Positions 43,762 through 55,660 of a stretch of 64,000 nucleotides of DNA are shown piece by piece. Position 1 is the stretch's first letter. Every line of letters starts with the position of its first letter. Origin of the DNA: Lunularia cruciata. Its lineage: Eukaryota; Streptophyta; Marchantiopsida; Lunulariales; Lunulariaceae. The translations under genes and the position numbers were made by a program. A model generated the notes under the pieces. That model saw only the letters and a program-made list of their open reading frames with translations, did no database searches and was not told the DNA's origin. The stretch is from the NCBI GenBank assembly GCA_948567375.1, contig OX419759.1:24033493-24097492 (forward strand), in the 5' to 3' direction.

Positions 43762-44064
43762 TCAAGGTAGATTTGTGTGAATGAAGCTGGTCTTAGGCTT
43801 GAAGTAATAATAAGTACAGTGAATAATGAAGATAATCATGAATACAGTGCTAGACTCTAACAGACCGCGGAAACATACACGACTACAGTCCACAACACAG
43901 CTTTGATCTGTTGCAGCACAGTGACAACATTCTTTAGTGCAGGGCACGAAGGTCTCGCATTCAGGAATTACTTGATCAGCTCCAAACGCACTCTCCTGTG
44001 GATCTGTTCGAGAACCGGGTCTTGCAGCTATTACTGGACACGCGTTTTGGATATGTTTCACTTC
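43762..44064 (-). other. Cysteine-rich open stretch, possible small exon
   Basis: The frame contains eight cysteines in about 30 residues (CETFVPCTKECCHC followed by CVVDCSRVC), then a hydrophobic segment FMIIFIIHC. The first codon is GTG, with a stop a few codons upstream and no signal peptide. It could be an exon of a small secreted Cys-rich peptide or chance. No splice evidence is strong enough to choose. Confidence 0.25.
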
Positions 44065-44492
44065 AGTTGAACATCAGGACAGGAGCGCTTGAGACTTGGA
44101 GTTCGAGTTTAACACCCGTCGTGGTCAAATACAACGGTTTGTCGACAGATATTTTTGTGGAGACGTATCCCGAGCTTTAATTGTGATCTCCGAACACCTA
44201 TCCCTCCCCCTATTGGTTTTGAGCCAGGGGATTGTTAGAGTGTTGGGAGACCGCAAATGTTCTGGCACCGAGTATGCACGCTGCTGGAATCGAACATGCC
44301 ATGGATATAATTTCGGATGAGTTGTTTAGTTTGAAAATCTGGTTTTCTAAGTTCCCTCGAAGTTGGTTACTGTAGAGTGCGCATGGATGATTTAGTATCG
44401 ATTTCATAGAAGATAATTGACGGAAGTTCTTGACGCTACTGGGAGTCAGGAAGTACACGTATTGGTATGTTTCTTGTGACCAATATATTCAC

Positions 44493-44594
44493 AGGGGAGA
44501 ATTGAGAGGAGGATGAAGGCATTCCGGGTTGTGGAACGTGGTTTCACGCAGAGCCTAAATGCTGTCAACAACATGTCCTCCAGGCTCCGAACGA
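44493..44594 (+). other. Exon-like segment with splice-like borders
   Basis: ccaatatattcacag precedes it (acceptor-like) and gttagt follows (donor-like). The enclosed frame is open over 34 codons (GRIERRMKAFRVVERGFTQS and on). It reads as a plausible small host exon, but I do not recognise a family. Confidence 0.25.
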
Positions 44595-46149
44595 GGTTAG
44601 TCATCGCTTGAAGCCTGCCTGGAGATTCTGAAACTCAACTATCCAGTCGTCCAACCTTCAGAAAGTAAATTCATTATCATTAGTAGGATGCATCAAGGCA
44701 CTCAACAGAAGCCAGTGAGGTTCACTATCCAGATTTCAGTCACAGGTTTTGACGTCTAATTTCACCAGCTACCTTGAGCAATTTAATTCCACCTACGCAG
44801 ATGGCTTGATTACTTCAAGGTTACATTTTAGTTCGGTTGTTTTAAAATGATTATAAGGTGGAGATCTTTTGAACCATTCCAGGAGAGTTCGCTGAACTAC
44901 GATATCGGTATTGGTATCTGTTCATATAGTCGGATTGAGGTTGGGACGTCTTCCCAAGAATGTGTCTGTGCTAAGTAGACATCGGGTGATAACTCCACGA
45001 AGCGAAGGATGTTTCTCAAGCAGATGGTAAATACGATGCTCCCTAGGATAAACAATAAAAGGTGATCCCTATACCCCCGGTACCCTCCACCACAATCTCT
45101 TTCATATATATAGAGATGACAGATTTGCCAGTGATAAACTAGTCGAGATGACAAGAGAATTAGTCTCCTAATCCACGTCTTTTTCTATTCTTTTCACATT
45201 GTAGCCACGTGTAAGAGACGGTAAGTTTTGTATGTACCTTTTAGTTTTAATTTTCTTATATGTTAAATTTAGCATTATTTTTTTTCTTATATCAAAATTG
45301 GATATTTTAAATTCGAAAGATTTATAATTTTATTTTGAATTTTATTAAATTTAAGAAGAGATATTATTAATTACTGTAATAATTTTCAAGTATATATTAC
45401 ATTAAATATTAATTTTTTACATATATATTTAAAAAGTTCATGAAATGTAAAAATATTTCTAATTTATAAATTTAAATAAAATTCTGATTGAATATAAATA
45501 TTATTATACATTTACATCATTTATAACTCAGATTAGCTTGAATTATACCTAACTTACTTTGACTTATACTTTAGTTTGGTTTTGCAATTTCTATCATTTA
45601 CAAGTTGTGCATCCATAATAATGATTGATAATGGTAAAAGTGCATCTTATCAACGTTTAAATTGTGATGTTATTTGAGTTTTGTTATTATAGGTATTTTG
45701 GTATGAACTGATCTGTTCTAGATTCCTTTATAATTTTTTATATTTTCAACATAGATTGTAATCTATTTAGTGGTTTCAAATTCAAATTTTACTTTTTTTT
45801 TGGGAAATGCACATGATTGGCCTAGGCCTGATCGTGCTGGCCGACAAACTCTTTCTGATTGGCTGAATTGGCAAGGTTTAGGGTATATTAAGTCCATAAT
45901 GATGGCAATCCTTAGTGCGACTATCAAGAGAAAATATTATATTTACAAAGGTCAATGGTAGGTCCATAATGCAAGGGATATCCTGCAATTTTGTACCTTG
46001 TAAAGACTTCGTCATTGTCATTATTTCTCTTCTCTTGCAAATGTAGTTCATCATCGATATCTAGACAATGTTCTCGACGGTGCTTTTGATATTGTGGATG
46101 TTCTAGGAGCATGTATTGATCTTATTGATTATCGATGCAAAGAGCCTAG
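44595..46149. other. No gene seen, includes very AT-rich DNA
   Basis: 45230-45780 is extremely AT-rich with poly-T runs and no coding capacity. A minus-strand frame at 44897-45154 crosses a TATA-like word (tatatatgaaag) but has no family match. Confidence 0.5.
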
Positions 46150-47800
46150 TCTCGGCATTGAATAGGCTTCCTCATGTGAGGCTTGAATATCATATATCCC
46201 TTGTATGTGTATGACGTGGATAGAAGTATCTAATGTTGGTTCTTTTTGAATGCATAATGAGTCAATGCATTTGATAATTGCTGCTTGATTGCAGTACTGA
46301 TCAGCAACAATAGGTGATATAGCTCATTTTGTGTTGTTTCAAAGTCTGCATCACTGCCACCAAAATCCCAAGTAGAGTAATGATACAAATTAAATCTTTT
46401 GATGTCATGCGAGCATTGAATAATTTCTTTCTGATCCCTCCAATAAATGTGTCACAAAAGAATGGTTTTGCTCATTGCTACAAATGGTATAAAGGTCAAC
46501 TAGATGCTTGTTTCCTGCAAGATCATACTTATCAATCATCTGCATCCATTACACATCAAATTCCCTTGTGGATTCAAGTAGAGGAAGAGAGAAAAATCCT
46601 CTATGAATTGTTAGAATCATGTTCCAAAAATCAATGCAAAAATGACAAAAACTTCCTTAAGATGTCCCAAATCATGTCGAGTGAAAGGCATCAAGGCTAT
46701 AATTTCTTTTTGCATCCAATGATTTTAATCTGTAAAGATTGTGATCGGTAGGCATGTCATAGCATCCGCTACAACCTCATAAGCAACAAGAATGGTGCTC
46801 TTGCTTCATCTCAAAGAAGAGCACATCCCAACGGAATGGATTGACCTTGTTGATTGACACCAACAAAAATTGCAAGTAGCATCTTGTACTTGTTCAACTG
46901 ATACATGATGTCCATGATCATTATATTTTTGTACAAGTAACATGCCACCCATGATGCTCCTTCAATATTGAGAATGTGTTCCAAGCAATTTTTCTATCCA
47001 TTGCCAATTTATAGAAGAAACTTGCCTTTCCTTCAATGCAACGAGCATCTCATTCGCATCAACATGGCCTTGTTGTTGGTGATCTTTTAAAGGAAATTTT
47101 TTATGTCCTTATTGTTGTACTTGAGCTCAATGATGTTGATGTCTCATCACACCGCAATGATATTCATCATATTTTGGATGTTGATACCCGCTTTCTCCAT
47201 GTTGATGATAATGGCACAATTGACATCAAGAATGGTGAAAAAGGCTCTTTCTTTCATCATGAGTACAAGATGATTATGCTTATGTTCAGCATGAATGACC
47301 TCCCAAGATGTGATCCCATTTGTCTTGTGGAGCAGAATGTGGATGTGCACCATGCAGCTTGTTTTTGCACTTGATTGTGCTCCACTTTGCAGTCCATCAT
47401 TGTTATTCTCTACATTGTTTTGATGTCATTTAGCAATTACTTCTTGATTGGATGGCCTTCTTGCTAGCACACAACATTATGGTGCTTGCATATGCAAAAT
47501 GCTTTGACTTTCATGTTGTTTATGCAGATGCAAAAGTTGACACTCTGTGCATATTATGAGTGATTGCGATGGGTGTGTTTTACACTGGAAACACTTGTTT
47601 GAAGATATGGGTAGCATCTAATCTTGAGTCATCATCCACCTCAGTGACACAATTTACATTTTCATCATCTGCTAATGCTTGCACGAAGTTATCAACATCT
47701 ATGCACTCCTCCTTCAAGCATTCCACAACCACTTTGGATGCATTAGGGGGTTTCAGAAATAGATTTTACAAATGTCTACGTGATAAATAACAAACTTCAT
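46150..47800 (-). pseudogene. FAR1-type Mutator-like transposase relic (MULE 2)
   Basis: From about 47790 downward an acidic N-terminal stretch (KEECIDVDNFVQALADDENV) leads into the FAR1 DNA-binding domain in the frame 47353-47147 (HKHNHLVLMMKERAFF, then MEKAGINIQNMMNI). Then come KGKFLL, LEHILNIEGASW and the MULE core start IMDIMYQLNKYKM with its Asp codon at 46910-46912. IFVGVNQQGQSIPLGCALL and DEARAPFLL follow to about 46790. The rest to about 46330 is weaker (DMIWDILRKF). Stops are present. It differs from MULE 1 in sequence, so it is a separate family or deep branch. TIRs not found. Confidence 0.8.
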
Positions 47801-48179
47801 AACTTTTTTTAGTGAACTATATAGCAAGACGTGATGGTTATAAATGAACACTTTCTAAAATCAGTTATGTGATATTTCATCCAAGTCTTGTTCATTTATA
47901 AGAGTCAGGCACTAGGTTATGGAGGTTTAGGAATGCCATATCAAAATAAATAATTGTCAAAAAGGGGGACGTGGTTTCTTGAGAGGATGTTCATGTAGTT
48001 GGGTGTGTTGGTTTTTGAGTGGGATTTTTGAAAGTTTGGGGATCCAAAATGCCCGCTCTCAATTATTTGAATTCTCAACTCAAATTCACCATCCCAAGCA
48101 CAAATTTTGCCTCTATTAGTCAAGTAAATGGTGGTTTAGTAGTTTGGCATTGGTGTGGTGGTTCATTTCCATAGATTAG

Positions 48180-49080
48180 TCATAGATTAGTGGGGCAAAG
48201 AATAGTGAGTGTTATGGAAAATGATTTGTGCTGCCCCATAGCAACCAAGAAATTGATTGGGAGTTGAGGAATTTTACTCCAAAAGTGCAATAAAAATTTA
48301 GCAATGGGAGCTAAAGTAGCTTGTTGTAGTGCTAAAGGCTCACTTTTGGATGCAAATCCAAAACCTATACACTCACCTTTGGATTTGGAACCTGAAGAAC
48401 CATTAGGGAAATTTGGAGAACTATTGAGGATGGCTTGGAAAACCAAAGAGGATGAATGGTTTTGCATGGTGATACACCATTATGGCCAAATCCTAGATTA
48501 TTTGGAGGAAACCAAGCATTTTTCATAGATTCTATGAAAAATGCCAGTTTGTCCCAAACACCCAAGGGGTGGAAAGTATACCTAGTTTTTACATGGACAA
48601 TGGAATCCAATCACATGAGGATGAGTCACCATATGTTGCACCAGTAGAGGACTCACCTTTGGTTACACCACCTCCTTTAACTTCTACAAGGGATAGGTCC
48701 AAGTACACTTTCCTTGACCAAGAAGGAGAACATGATCCAAAGAGGAGAAAAGGGGAATATCAAGAAGTAAGGTATCTCGGATGTCACCTAGTATGTCATT
48801 GTCTCAAGATTTAGCAAAAATTACCATGTTGAAGGCACAAACTATAAAATCCAAGGAGAGGTTACAACTAGCTGAACTAGAAGCCACCAACATGAGGGAA
48901 AGAGAGAAAAAATGATGAAAATGGAAGTAGAGCATGTTAGATTAGAGACAGAGAAGATGAAAATCAAAATTGAGAAGAAATTGAGTGTAGATAAAAGGAA
49001 AGCTAGGGCAAAAAAACATAGATTCAAGGAGAATAGTTTGCAGTCAAAGTGCACTCATGAATCAAAATGAATCTCCTACA
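48180..49080 (+). pseudogene. Unrecognised coding relic with charged coiled coil
   Basis: 48304-48528 and 48569-48814 read as a protein-like stretch with an acidic/proline segment (EDSPLVTPPPLTSTRD) and a basic KRRK. After two frameshifts a Lys/Glu-rich coiled coil follows (MEVEHVRLETEKMKIKIEKK) to about 49070. The layout resembles accessory Myb/trihelix-like proteins of DNA transposons, but I see no clear SANT helix. Function unassigned. Confidence 0.35.
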
Positions 49081-49249
49081 AGCAGGAAAATCTCCAGAGG
49101 AAATAAGTCAACATTTCAAAGTGCTAACTCAAGTTCAACATGAGGGTCCTACTCCAAACTCATCATACTCTATTGATAGCAAATAGCATACCACCATGTA
49201 ACCTGAGTATTTTTCTAATAAATTTGAGTTTAATAAAGCTGTTCAAAAC

Positions 49250-49640
49250 TCTCTATGGAAAACGATGTTGCTTGTCAATGCTCATTGCCGCTCATTGGTG
49301 CTAGTTGCTACTCATTGGCGCTCAATGTTTCACCCATTGATGCCTATTTCCGCCCAACATTGCACCCCAAAGTTTGTGCCAATAGGAGTGGCATTGGGTG
49401 GGGTTTGGCCGATGCCCAATGGCACGTGTAGGTGCTGAGTGATGCACATTGTTGGTGAGTAGGCACCCAATGCCGCATGTTGACGCCCAATTCCCGCTAG
49501 GGTTTAGGGTTGTAAAATCAATTCTATTTAGGGCAATGTGCGATGGTGCCCATTGTTTGTGGGTGGCATGCATAGGTGTTGGGTGATGCTTGGTTTGATG
49601 CAAAGGCACATATGAGTGATAAATTTTTAGCACAAGTGAT
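49250..49640. repeat. Degenerate short-word repeat around CCCAATGCC / GGCGCTC
   Basis: Words such as gctcattgccgctcattgg, cccaatgccgc and gggtgatgc recur irregularly on both strands over 390 bp. It is more GC-rich than its surroundings. Similar words reappear at 52440-52740 and 53640-54020. Confidence 0.6.
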
Positions 49641-49765
49641 CAAAACACATGAAAAATAGATATGAGTGATAAAATTTTAGTGTAAAATAGTGGTACATAA
49701 AATGTCTATAAATGTGATAAATCTACATAAGATATATATAAATGTGGAGCAAGTAAATCATGTCA

Positions 49766-52230
49766 CTATGCTAGAGGAGAAGGAGGTGAAGAAGATGAGG
49801 TAGATGCAACATGATGTCTAAGTGTTGCTACTACGTCCTCAAGTCTACAACGGTATACATGATATTGAATCCTAAATGGACTAAATGACCACCAAAGAGG
49901 ACACTCGTTCTCATCCAATTCTTGGTGCTTGATAAAGCTAGCAAGAAGAGAATATGGGTCATTACTATAAGAACTTAGTCTACCAGATGTCCACTCCTCT
50001 TTTGCCCAACTAACAACAAGCCTATCATCATAGACAAATTTGTCCAAATTAGGTCAAATGACCAAGTGTATGATGCTCTCTCAACCCTATAAGGATGGAA
50101 GTGGGTAGGATAGATAGCACCATGTGGATGGTTTCTATAATAAGAGATTTCATAGCTGTCCAAGATCAAAAGATCATGAAGAGGTAAACCTAATGAAGCA
50201 AGATGCTCATAAGATCTAACTCTAAGTCCTTTGAACTCATCTTCTCATTGGACATCTGCAAAACACAAACATGCCATCAGGCAAGACCCAGTGTGAACTC
50301 CCTCCCAAAGTTTTGACCACTACTACATGCTCCATAGCAACCACTCCAATCCATATGGAGTAAGATCTATCCATAAGATAACCTCAAAGTGTAGCAAATA
50401 GAACTAGATGAAATAGCAAACACCAAGACATGTGACCCACTCTATAGGCCCTAATTATGTGTGAGAGCACCAACCATGTCTAGTTGTCCAACTCTCCCAT
50501 GCACAGAAACCGGTGCTACTAGAAACCCATAATGATGCCAAACAAGTAACATCCATGACAATAATCTTCTTTTGCTGGAAGCTTGGGAAGAGAATACGTA
50601 GAATATACTCACATGATAGACAAAGCCTCTCTCTAAACTCAATGTGAGTCCCTTGAGTCTCCGCACTATGAGGTAACACATGGGTGGCATTTATCACAAG
50701 GGTGACATCAGTTTGCATTTACATCTCACTACGAGTATGGGTGTGGCAAGCAATACTACATAGTCTCAGTCCAAGATAAGCCACACTAGCCTTCACCTGA
50801 GCTAGACTATTCTCTCTCTCCTCTACCTAAACATGTGCACTCTTGCACCTTTCCATAACAAAGGCTAACTCTTGTGCTTGATTTTGTAACTGGATCCTAT
50901 ACCCCTCAGCCATGGCAATGGCACCTAGGATGTCCAAGTCCAAGTCAACTAATCTCTGCTCTCTCTCCATCTTAGAAGTAATAAAGGTCATATGCCTATC
51001 TTCCTTTGCAGCAAGAGTATACTCTTGCTCACAAAGGACTTTGTCTCTCTACTAACAATTTTCCATGCTCCTCTACACTCTCCAATCGCCCCTCAAGCTC
51101 AAGCACTAATCTCTCTTGCTCCTCTACACTCTCCAATTGCATCTCTTTCTCAACTGGATGTCTCTCTCACTCCACAACCAGTCAAACACAATCATCTAAA
51201 ACAAGCATGATGTCAATAGAACAAGAAGAGGGTGAAGGTACTTTAAAGTGTGTGGAAGGAGGTGCAACGTCCATAGATAGAGAAAGGGGAGAAGGAGTTA
51301 TCTCAAAGGATGAAGATAGAGAAGGAACTCTCTCCCAATAACTATCATGACCTAACCTCACTATTGGTAAGGCATGTGTCTCAACACAAATTGTTGAACA
51401 CCTATTCACAAGTGGTACATTAGTCATCCATCAAGTAAAATTCACTTCTGAATCAAGTAAATACACAAGTTCATTAATTAAGCCATGTTAAATTAACTCA
51501 TTTGTTAAATCCAATAATGGTATATACAATACAGCAATGTGTGTTTTCAAACAATAAAAACATACATATATACCAAAAAACTCAAATCTAATGAATCACT
51601 CACCATCCTCATCCTCTCCCTCATCCTTCCCATCATCAACATTATCATCTTCTTCCAAGCTATCTATGTCGTCATGATCATCATGATCATGTTTTTCTCA
51701 TATAATCTCCTCCTCTCCATCACTCAAGTACATCACTTCCTCCTCACAAATGATACCTCTCTCCACAAAGAGATGAGTGAGTATCTGCCCAAGAAAGGTG
51801 ACTCTGAACTTGCACTCCTTAGGTACACTCAATTGGCTTTGCAAAATTCCCACCTCAACAATGATAGCTCTAAATGCTAACTCCTCCCAATCATAATCCT
51901 TCACACCAAATCTCCTCAACTTCATTTTGGTGTTGAGAACCAAATGCCCATGTACAATCTTGGGCCTAATAGTTGGTGCCACAAGTGCACCCATCAACTA
52001 GAAGAATGCACTAAAAGCAAGATGCACACATTATCTGGCAAGATACCTTTTTGCAACCCTATCTCTTTATGAAAACTAATCTGAAACAACAATGTAAGGA
52101 ATAGTCCTCCATCTTGGTGTCCTCTTCCTTGGTATGGCCAGTGTATCTCTAACTACATCCACAGTCAATTGAAACTGTCTACCTTTCACCAACCCTATGC
52201 AAGAATTCTTGTCCCAAGTACTCACAAACT
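49766..52230 (-). pseudogene. Unrecognised transposon-associated gene relic
   Basis: Minus-strand coding text runs for over 2 kb with few breaks: KGRQFQLTVDVVRDTLAIPR (about 52180), LRRFGVKDYDWEELAFRAII in the frame 51997-51698, then an Asp/Glu-rich acidic tract (51600-51700). Next are SLSSSFEITPSPLSLSM (51182-51427), a charged coiled coil (50770-51150) and an open 93-codon C-terminus ending with a stop at 49766 (FVYDDRLVVSWAKEEW and a Ser/Pro tail). The first segment resembles the N-terminal domain of plant transposon proteins of the kind that follow an FxLT...IP pattern. The coherent strand and phase suggest a real gene. Family not recognised; no catalytic motif seen. Confidence 0.5.
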
Positions 52231-52439
52231 CAATACATGAAAGAACCTAAAAAACCACAAAGAAAAAAAAATTTAACTTCCATCCTCACACAAGAAGATG
52301 CTTGGTGATGCTCAAAACCACCCTTGGATAGGATAGATGCCACCAGTTTTCTCTTGTTGATGCTACGGGATAGGTTTTTTTGGGAGGAACTGCCTTGAGG
52401 CAATATCCACCAGCACTCTTGGACAATTGCCATTGCGGC

Positions 52440-52740
52440 AAGTGTTAGGCATCATGACACAAAGCACGGAATGATGCCCATGGCTGCACTTAGCCGTGCA
52501 TAGATGCTGCCATAGGGGCATTGAGCGCTGCTACAAGACAAGGACTTGCAAAATGATGATGCAAAAAAGATGAGTCCCGGACGGCACCAAGTGACGCTGG
52601 TGGGCATTAAGAGATAGGGAGTTTAGGGTTTAAACTGTGGGCAATGCATGTAGACACAAGATACCACAGGATGATGCAAGATGGCACTCCAGAACAGATG
52701 TAGATGGCATTGGGTAACGCCTATAGGTGCTAAGAATTGT
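52440..52740. repeat. Second stretch of CCCAATG/ATGCC-word repeat
   Basis: Words gcatcatgacac, gatgcccatgg, ggcattgagcgctgc and gggtaacgcc recur. Texture matches 49250-49640. Confidence 0.5.
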
Positions 52741-53084
52741 GAGACCACAAAGTGGAGAAATGCATAAACAATGAAAAAAAGTACTATGAAAATGGAGAAA
52801 AAGAGTTAAAAAGACAAGAATAATACCTCTAGATGTAGGTAATGTAGTCCAAGTGTAATTTTGAGACTGATTACATCTAGATTGACCTCCTTGATTCCTA
52901 CTACAACTGTTTGAATTTTGTGTTTATCGAGCCAACACCATTTGATAAAGTTCACCGGGTGTTGGATGGTATGAAATCCAATGAGCCAATCCACTTCTTA
53001 ATTATTGCTCATGTTTGGACCATCAACAATCTTCTCATAACCCCATAATTCTTGTCTCCTTTTTCTACTCATTGGCATCCAAAC

Positions 53085-53290
53085 TAAACCCCCAAATCCT
53101 CTCCTCTCCTTCTTAGTTTCAAATCCTCCTCTCCTTCCTAGTTGCTATACCTCCTCTCCTCTCTTGCAAAATTCAAATTTCACTTGTGTCCAGACTTAGT
53201 CCCCAAATCCTCTCCTCTCCTTTCCAACTTCAAATCCTCCTCTCCTTCCTAGTTTTGATACCTCTTCTCCTCTCCTATGAAATTTAAACA
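53085..53290. repeat. Tandem duplication of a CT-rich ~130-bp unit
   Basis: Phrases ccaaatcctctcctctcctt, tcaaatcctcctctccttcc and acctcctctcctctc occur twice in the same order. Strongly pyrimidine-rich on the plus strand. Confidence 0.8.
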
Positions 53291-53639
53291 ATTGTCTTAA
53301 AATATTAAACTCTCACAAATCCCCACTCAAACTCCTTTGTTCTGCCCAAAAAACACTCAAAATCAAATAGGTACACCCTTTGGCACTAGAAAATTAAAAA
53401 AACTACAAATTACACCCCTCCTCTTGTGAACACCCATGAAGCTAAAGCTCAAGTGTGAATGATTCTAGCCCCGATCATTCCTCAAAATGGCTCAATTCTA
53501 TAAATGTGAAACTTATGTGCAAGAGGAGGGTTTTTACAGCCACCCCATGACAAATTAATATGTAAATCCACACCCAACTAAATTTATATTTGAGTGGAAA
53601 CAACCCAAATTCATGAATAAAAAATTAGAATAATCAAAG

Positions 53640-54020
53640 GCAACATGAGGCACGCTACATTACCAACGTGTGCACTTGATCATTACTTTAGGCCCCAAGT
53701 GGCCATGAGCACCTCCATGTGCCAACACACTGTGCCTTTGAGAGTCAACGGGCACCACTTAAATTTAAAAGTGCTCAACACCTCTTAATGCCCACCGGCA
53801 TCTATGCAAACATGTCGGCCCGCATCACCCATCACCTATATTAATATTGCAAAATCCTTTAACCATTGGGCGTCACCCAATGCCATCCAATGATTTTGAC
53901 TCTAAATGGGAAGACTTTTGGTGCCACTTAGCGCCTTCCAAAGTAAATGGGTGATATTATGCACCATCCAAGGCCTTTGGGTGTAAATAAGGCAACATCT
54001 TGTGCCACCTAGTGACTTTG
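53640..54020. repeat. Third stretch of CCCAATGCC-word repeat
   Basis: Contains gggcaccactt, gcgtcacccaatgcc and tggtgccacttagcgcc. Similar texture to the two earlier stretches; perhaps ends of one element, unproven. Confidence 0.45.
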
Positions 54021-54239
54021 AGCATAATATTCTTGGAATAACTTAGAATTTACATAATATTCTGTCATGGTCATATATTTATGTAAACTTGGTGCCTGAA
54101 TATTGGATATGTTTGTTGGATATCAAACATTGTCATTGTTGCATCACCCTTGACCTACTTTCTTCTCTACCAAGTTCTATTATATTCAAAGATATTTTTG
54201 AATCTATTTGAGTTTCCTTGGTGTTAAATCCACCTTCAT

Positions 54240-55044
54240 CTTTTGACTAAACATCTGACCTATTGATTAAAAAGTTATGTAAAATAATACTTGTAGATAC
54301 CCACCTTAACAAATCTTCATTTCTACTATTGTCTTTAAGTTGCACTCTTAGCTCTCAAAGAGAATGCCATCTAGCTTCCAATACTCCTATACAATGCTCA
54401 TTTATCATCCTTGCTTTTGCCAAATATTTGTTGAACTCTTGCTTGTCCTCTGATCAGGCTTGCTTGAAAGCTGGGACTAGGTGATGCATGGGTACATAAC
54501 AAGAATCACCTAAAAGTTAATCTTTTGCCTCAAAACTATGACATCCCCCTCTTTGGTTCAAATCATTCCACAATGATGATTTTTTCAAACAAGGCATCGT
54601 GACATGACCTTGGCATTCTTGCAAATAAACAAATCACATCATACCTTTAATAAAATATTGTGAATGTACAAAGAGGCACACGAATACATTGAACAAAAGA
54701 ACCATACAAAATATAACACTTACCTCTAGTAAAATATATAATTCTCCTTTTATCATCTCAAATCACTTGGTCATTTATCAAACAAGAACCCTTTTGAATA
54801 AAATATATTTCTCCATCCATGGTGGGTCAAGTAGAAAGAGGAAACAATGTTCCATCTACCAAACCAACACAACCATGGAAACCTTTTTGTGCAAATATTG
54901 TGGAGATCCTCCTCCTCTTCTCATGTTGAGGCCATGCAACTTGACTCCTCATCAAATCTAATTAGGCCACCATAACTTTGTCAATAAAGGCAATTGTTGA
55001 ACCTGCACTAATGCCCCAAATGTTTAACCCCCGTGCAACACAAG
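54240..55044 (-). pseudogene. PIF/Harbinger transposase, C-terminal two-thirds, interrupted by T
   Basis: Minus-strand frame from 55044: GISAGSTIAFIDKVMVA, then SQVAWPQHEKRRRIS, GCVGLVDGTLFPLS with the first Asp (codon 54854-54856). After a decayed middle come GDSCYVPMHHLVPAF with the second Asp (54505-54507), INEHCIGVLEARW with the Glu (54397-54399), and ELRVQLKDNSRNEDLLRWV, ILHNFL to about 54240. This is the DDE order and spacing of Harbinger transposases (DDE_4 type). Two TGA codons and frame breaks in the middle make it inactive. The N-terminal part is cut off where T inserted; it should lie beyond the right edge. Confidence 0.88.
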
Positions 55045-55660
55045 TGTGGTACCCACATTTTTTGTTTTTTTTCAAAATCAAGAAGAAGAAGTATATAGAG
55101 AAGTCAGATTGCGCTTGTATGGCCGAAGAAGGCAAAGAAAAGAGTCTTTGGGATGAAACCCGAGGTAACATGGCTTTGGGTCATAAAGCAAAGTACTCGG
55201 ACTTGCCTTGTCAGCATACAACCCAAAGTAAGAAGTCTTTGTATCGGGAGGAGCTCAACCCGAGGCAAAGACAATGTAACAACTTTTTGTCGGGGCGAGA
55301 AATTCAAGAAAGGACCGTTCAAAAACTGGCGGTCATACACTTGACAGTGACAAGCGCATGCAAGAGGGGTGATTTCTCCACAAAAACTCGAATTGAAGAG
55401 AGACAAAGAAGGCGTGACTCTATGAAAATCGGGCTAATGACAAAGCAATGTTGAGCAATTTTTGTTTGCCGTTGAGGAGTCGTCCTACTGGAGATCGTGG
55501 GAAGGGAAGTAGAGTTGAAGACGTGTTAGTGTGTAGAGTAGAATTCTAGAGAGTTAACCCAAGAGACAGTGAGGAAGCAAGAAAGATGGGAGGAGGAAAG
55601 AAGAACTCCAAATTTGTAGTGAGAAATCATGCGATTTGGAGGTTAGATGTGATTGCAAGA
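55045..55660 (+). repeat. T 5' LTR (end not determined)
   Basis: Starts TGTGGTACCCACATTTTTTG. It matches 63395-64000 throughout what the window shows, so the LTR is at least about 606 bp. The window ends before the 3' LTR does, and I could not find a convincing PBS, so the LTR end stays open. Confidence 0.8.

Larger units (their letters stand above)
52231..54239. other. No gene seen; several short repeats
   Basis: Between the unassigned gene and the Harbinger relic. It holds two repeats of the CCCAATGCC-word type and a duplicated pyrimidine-rich stretch, listed separately. Confidence 0.5.

Noticed and set aside
50451-50718. Possible second Harbinger transposase (INATHV text)
   Set aside because: Only one weak motif with the Asp changed to Asn, and no GDS or E motif in order.
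53040-53300. CT-rich stretch as a polypyrimidine splice or regulatory tract
   Set aside because: It is a tandem duplication without adjoining exon-like sequence.
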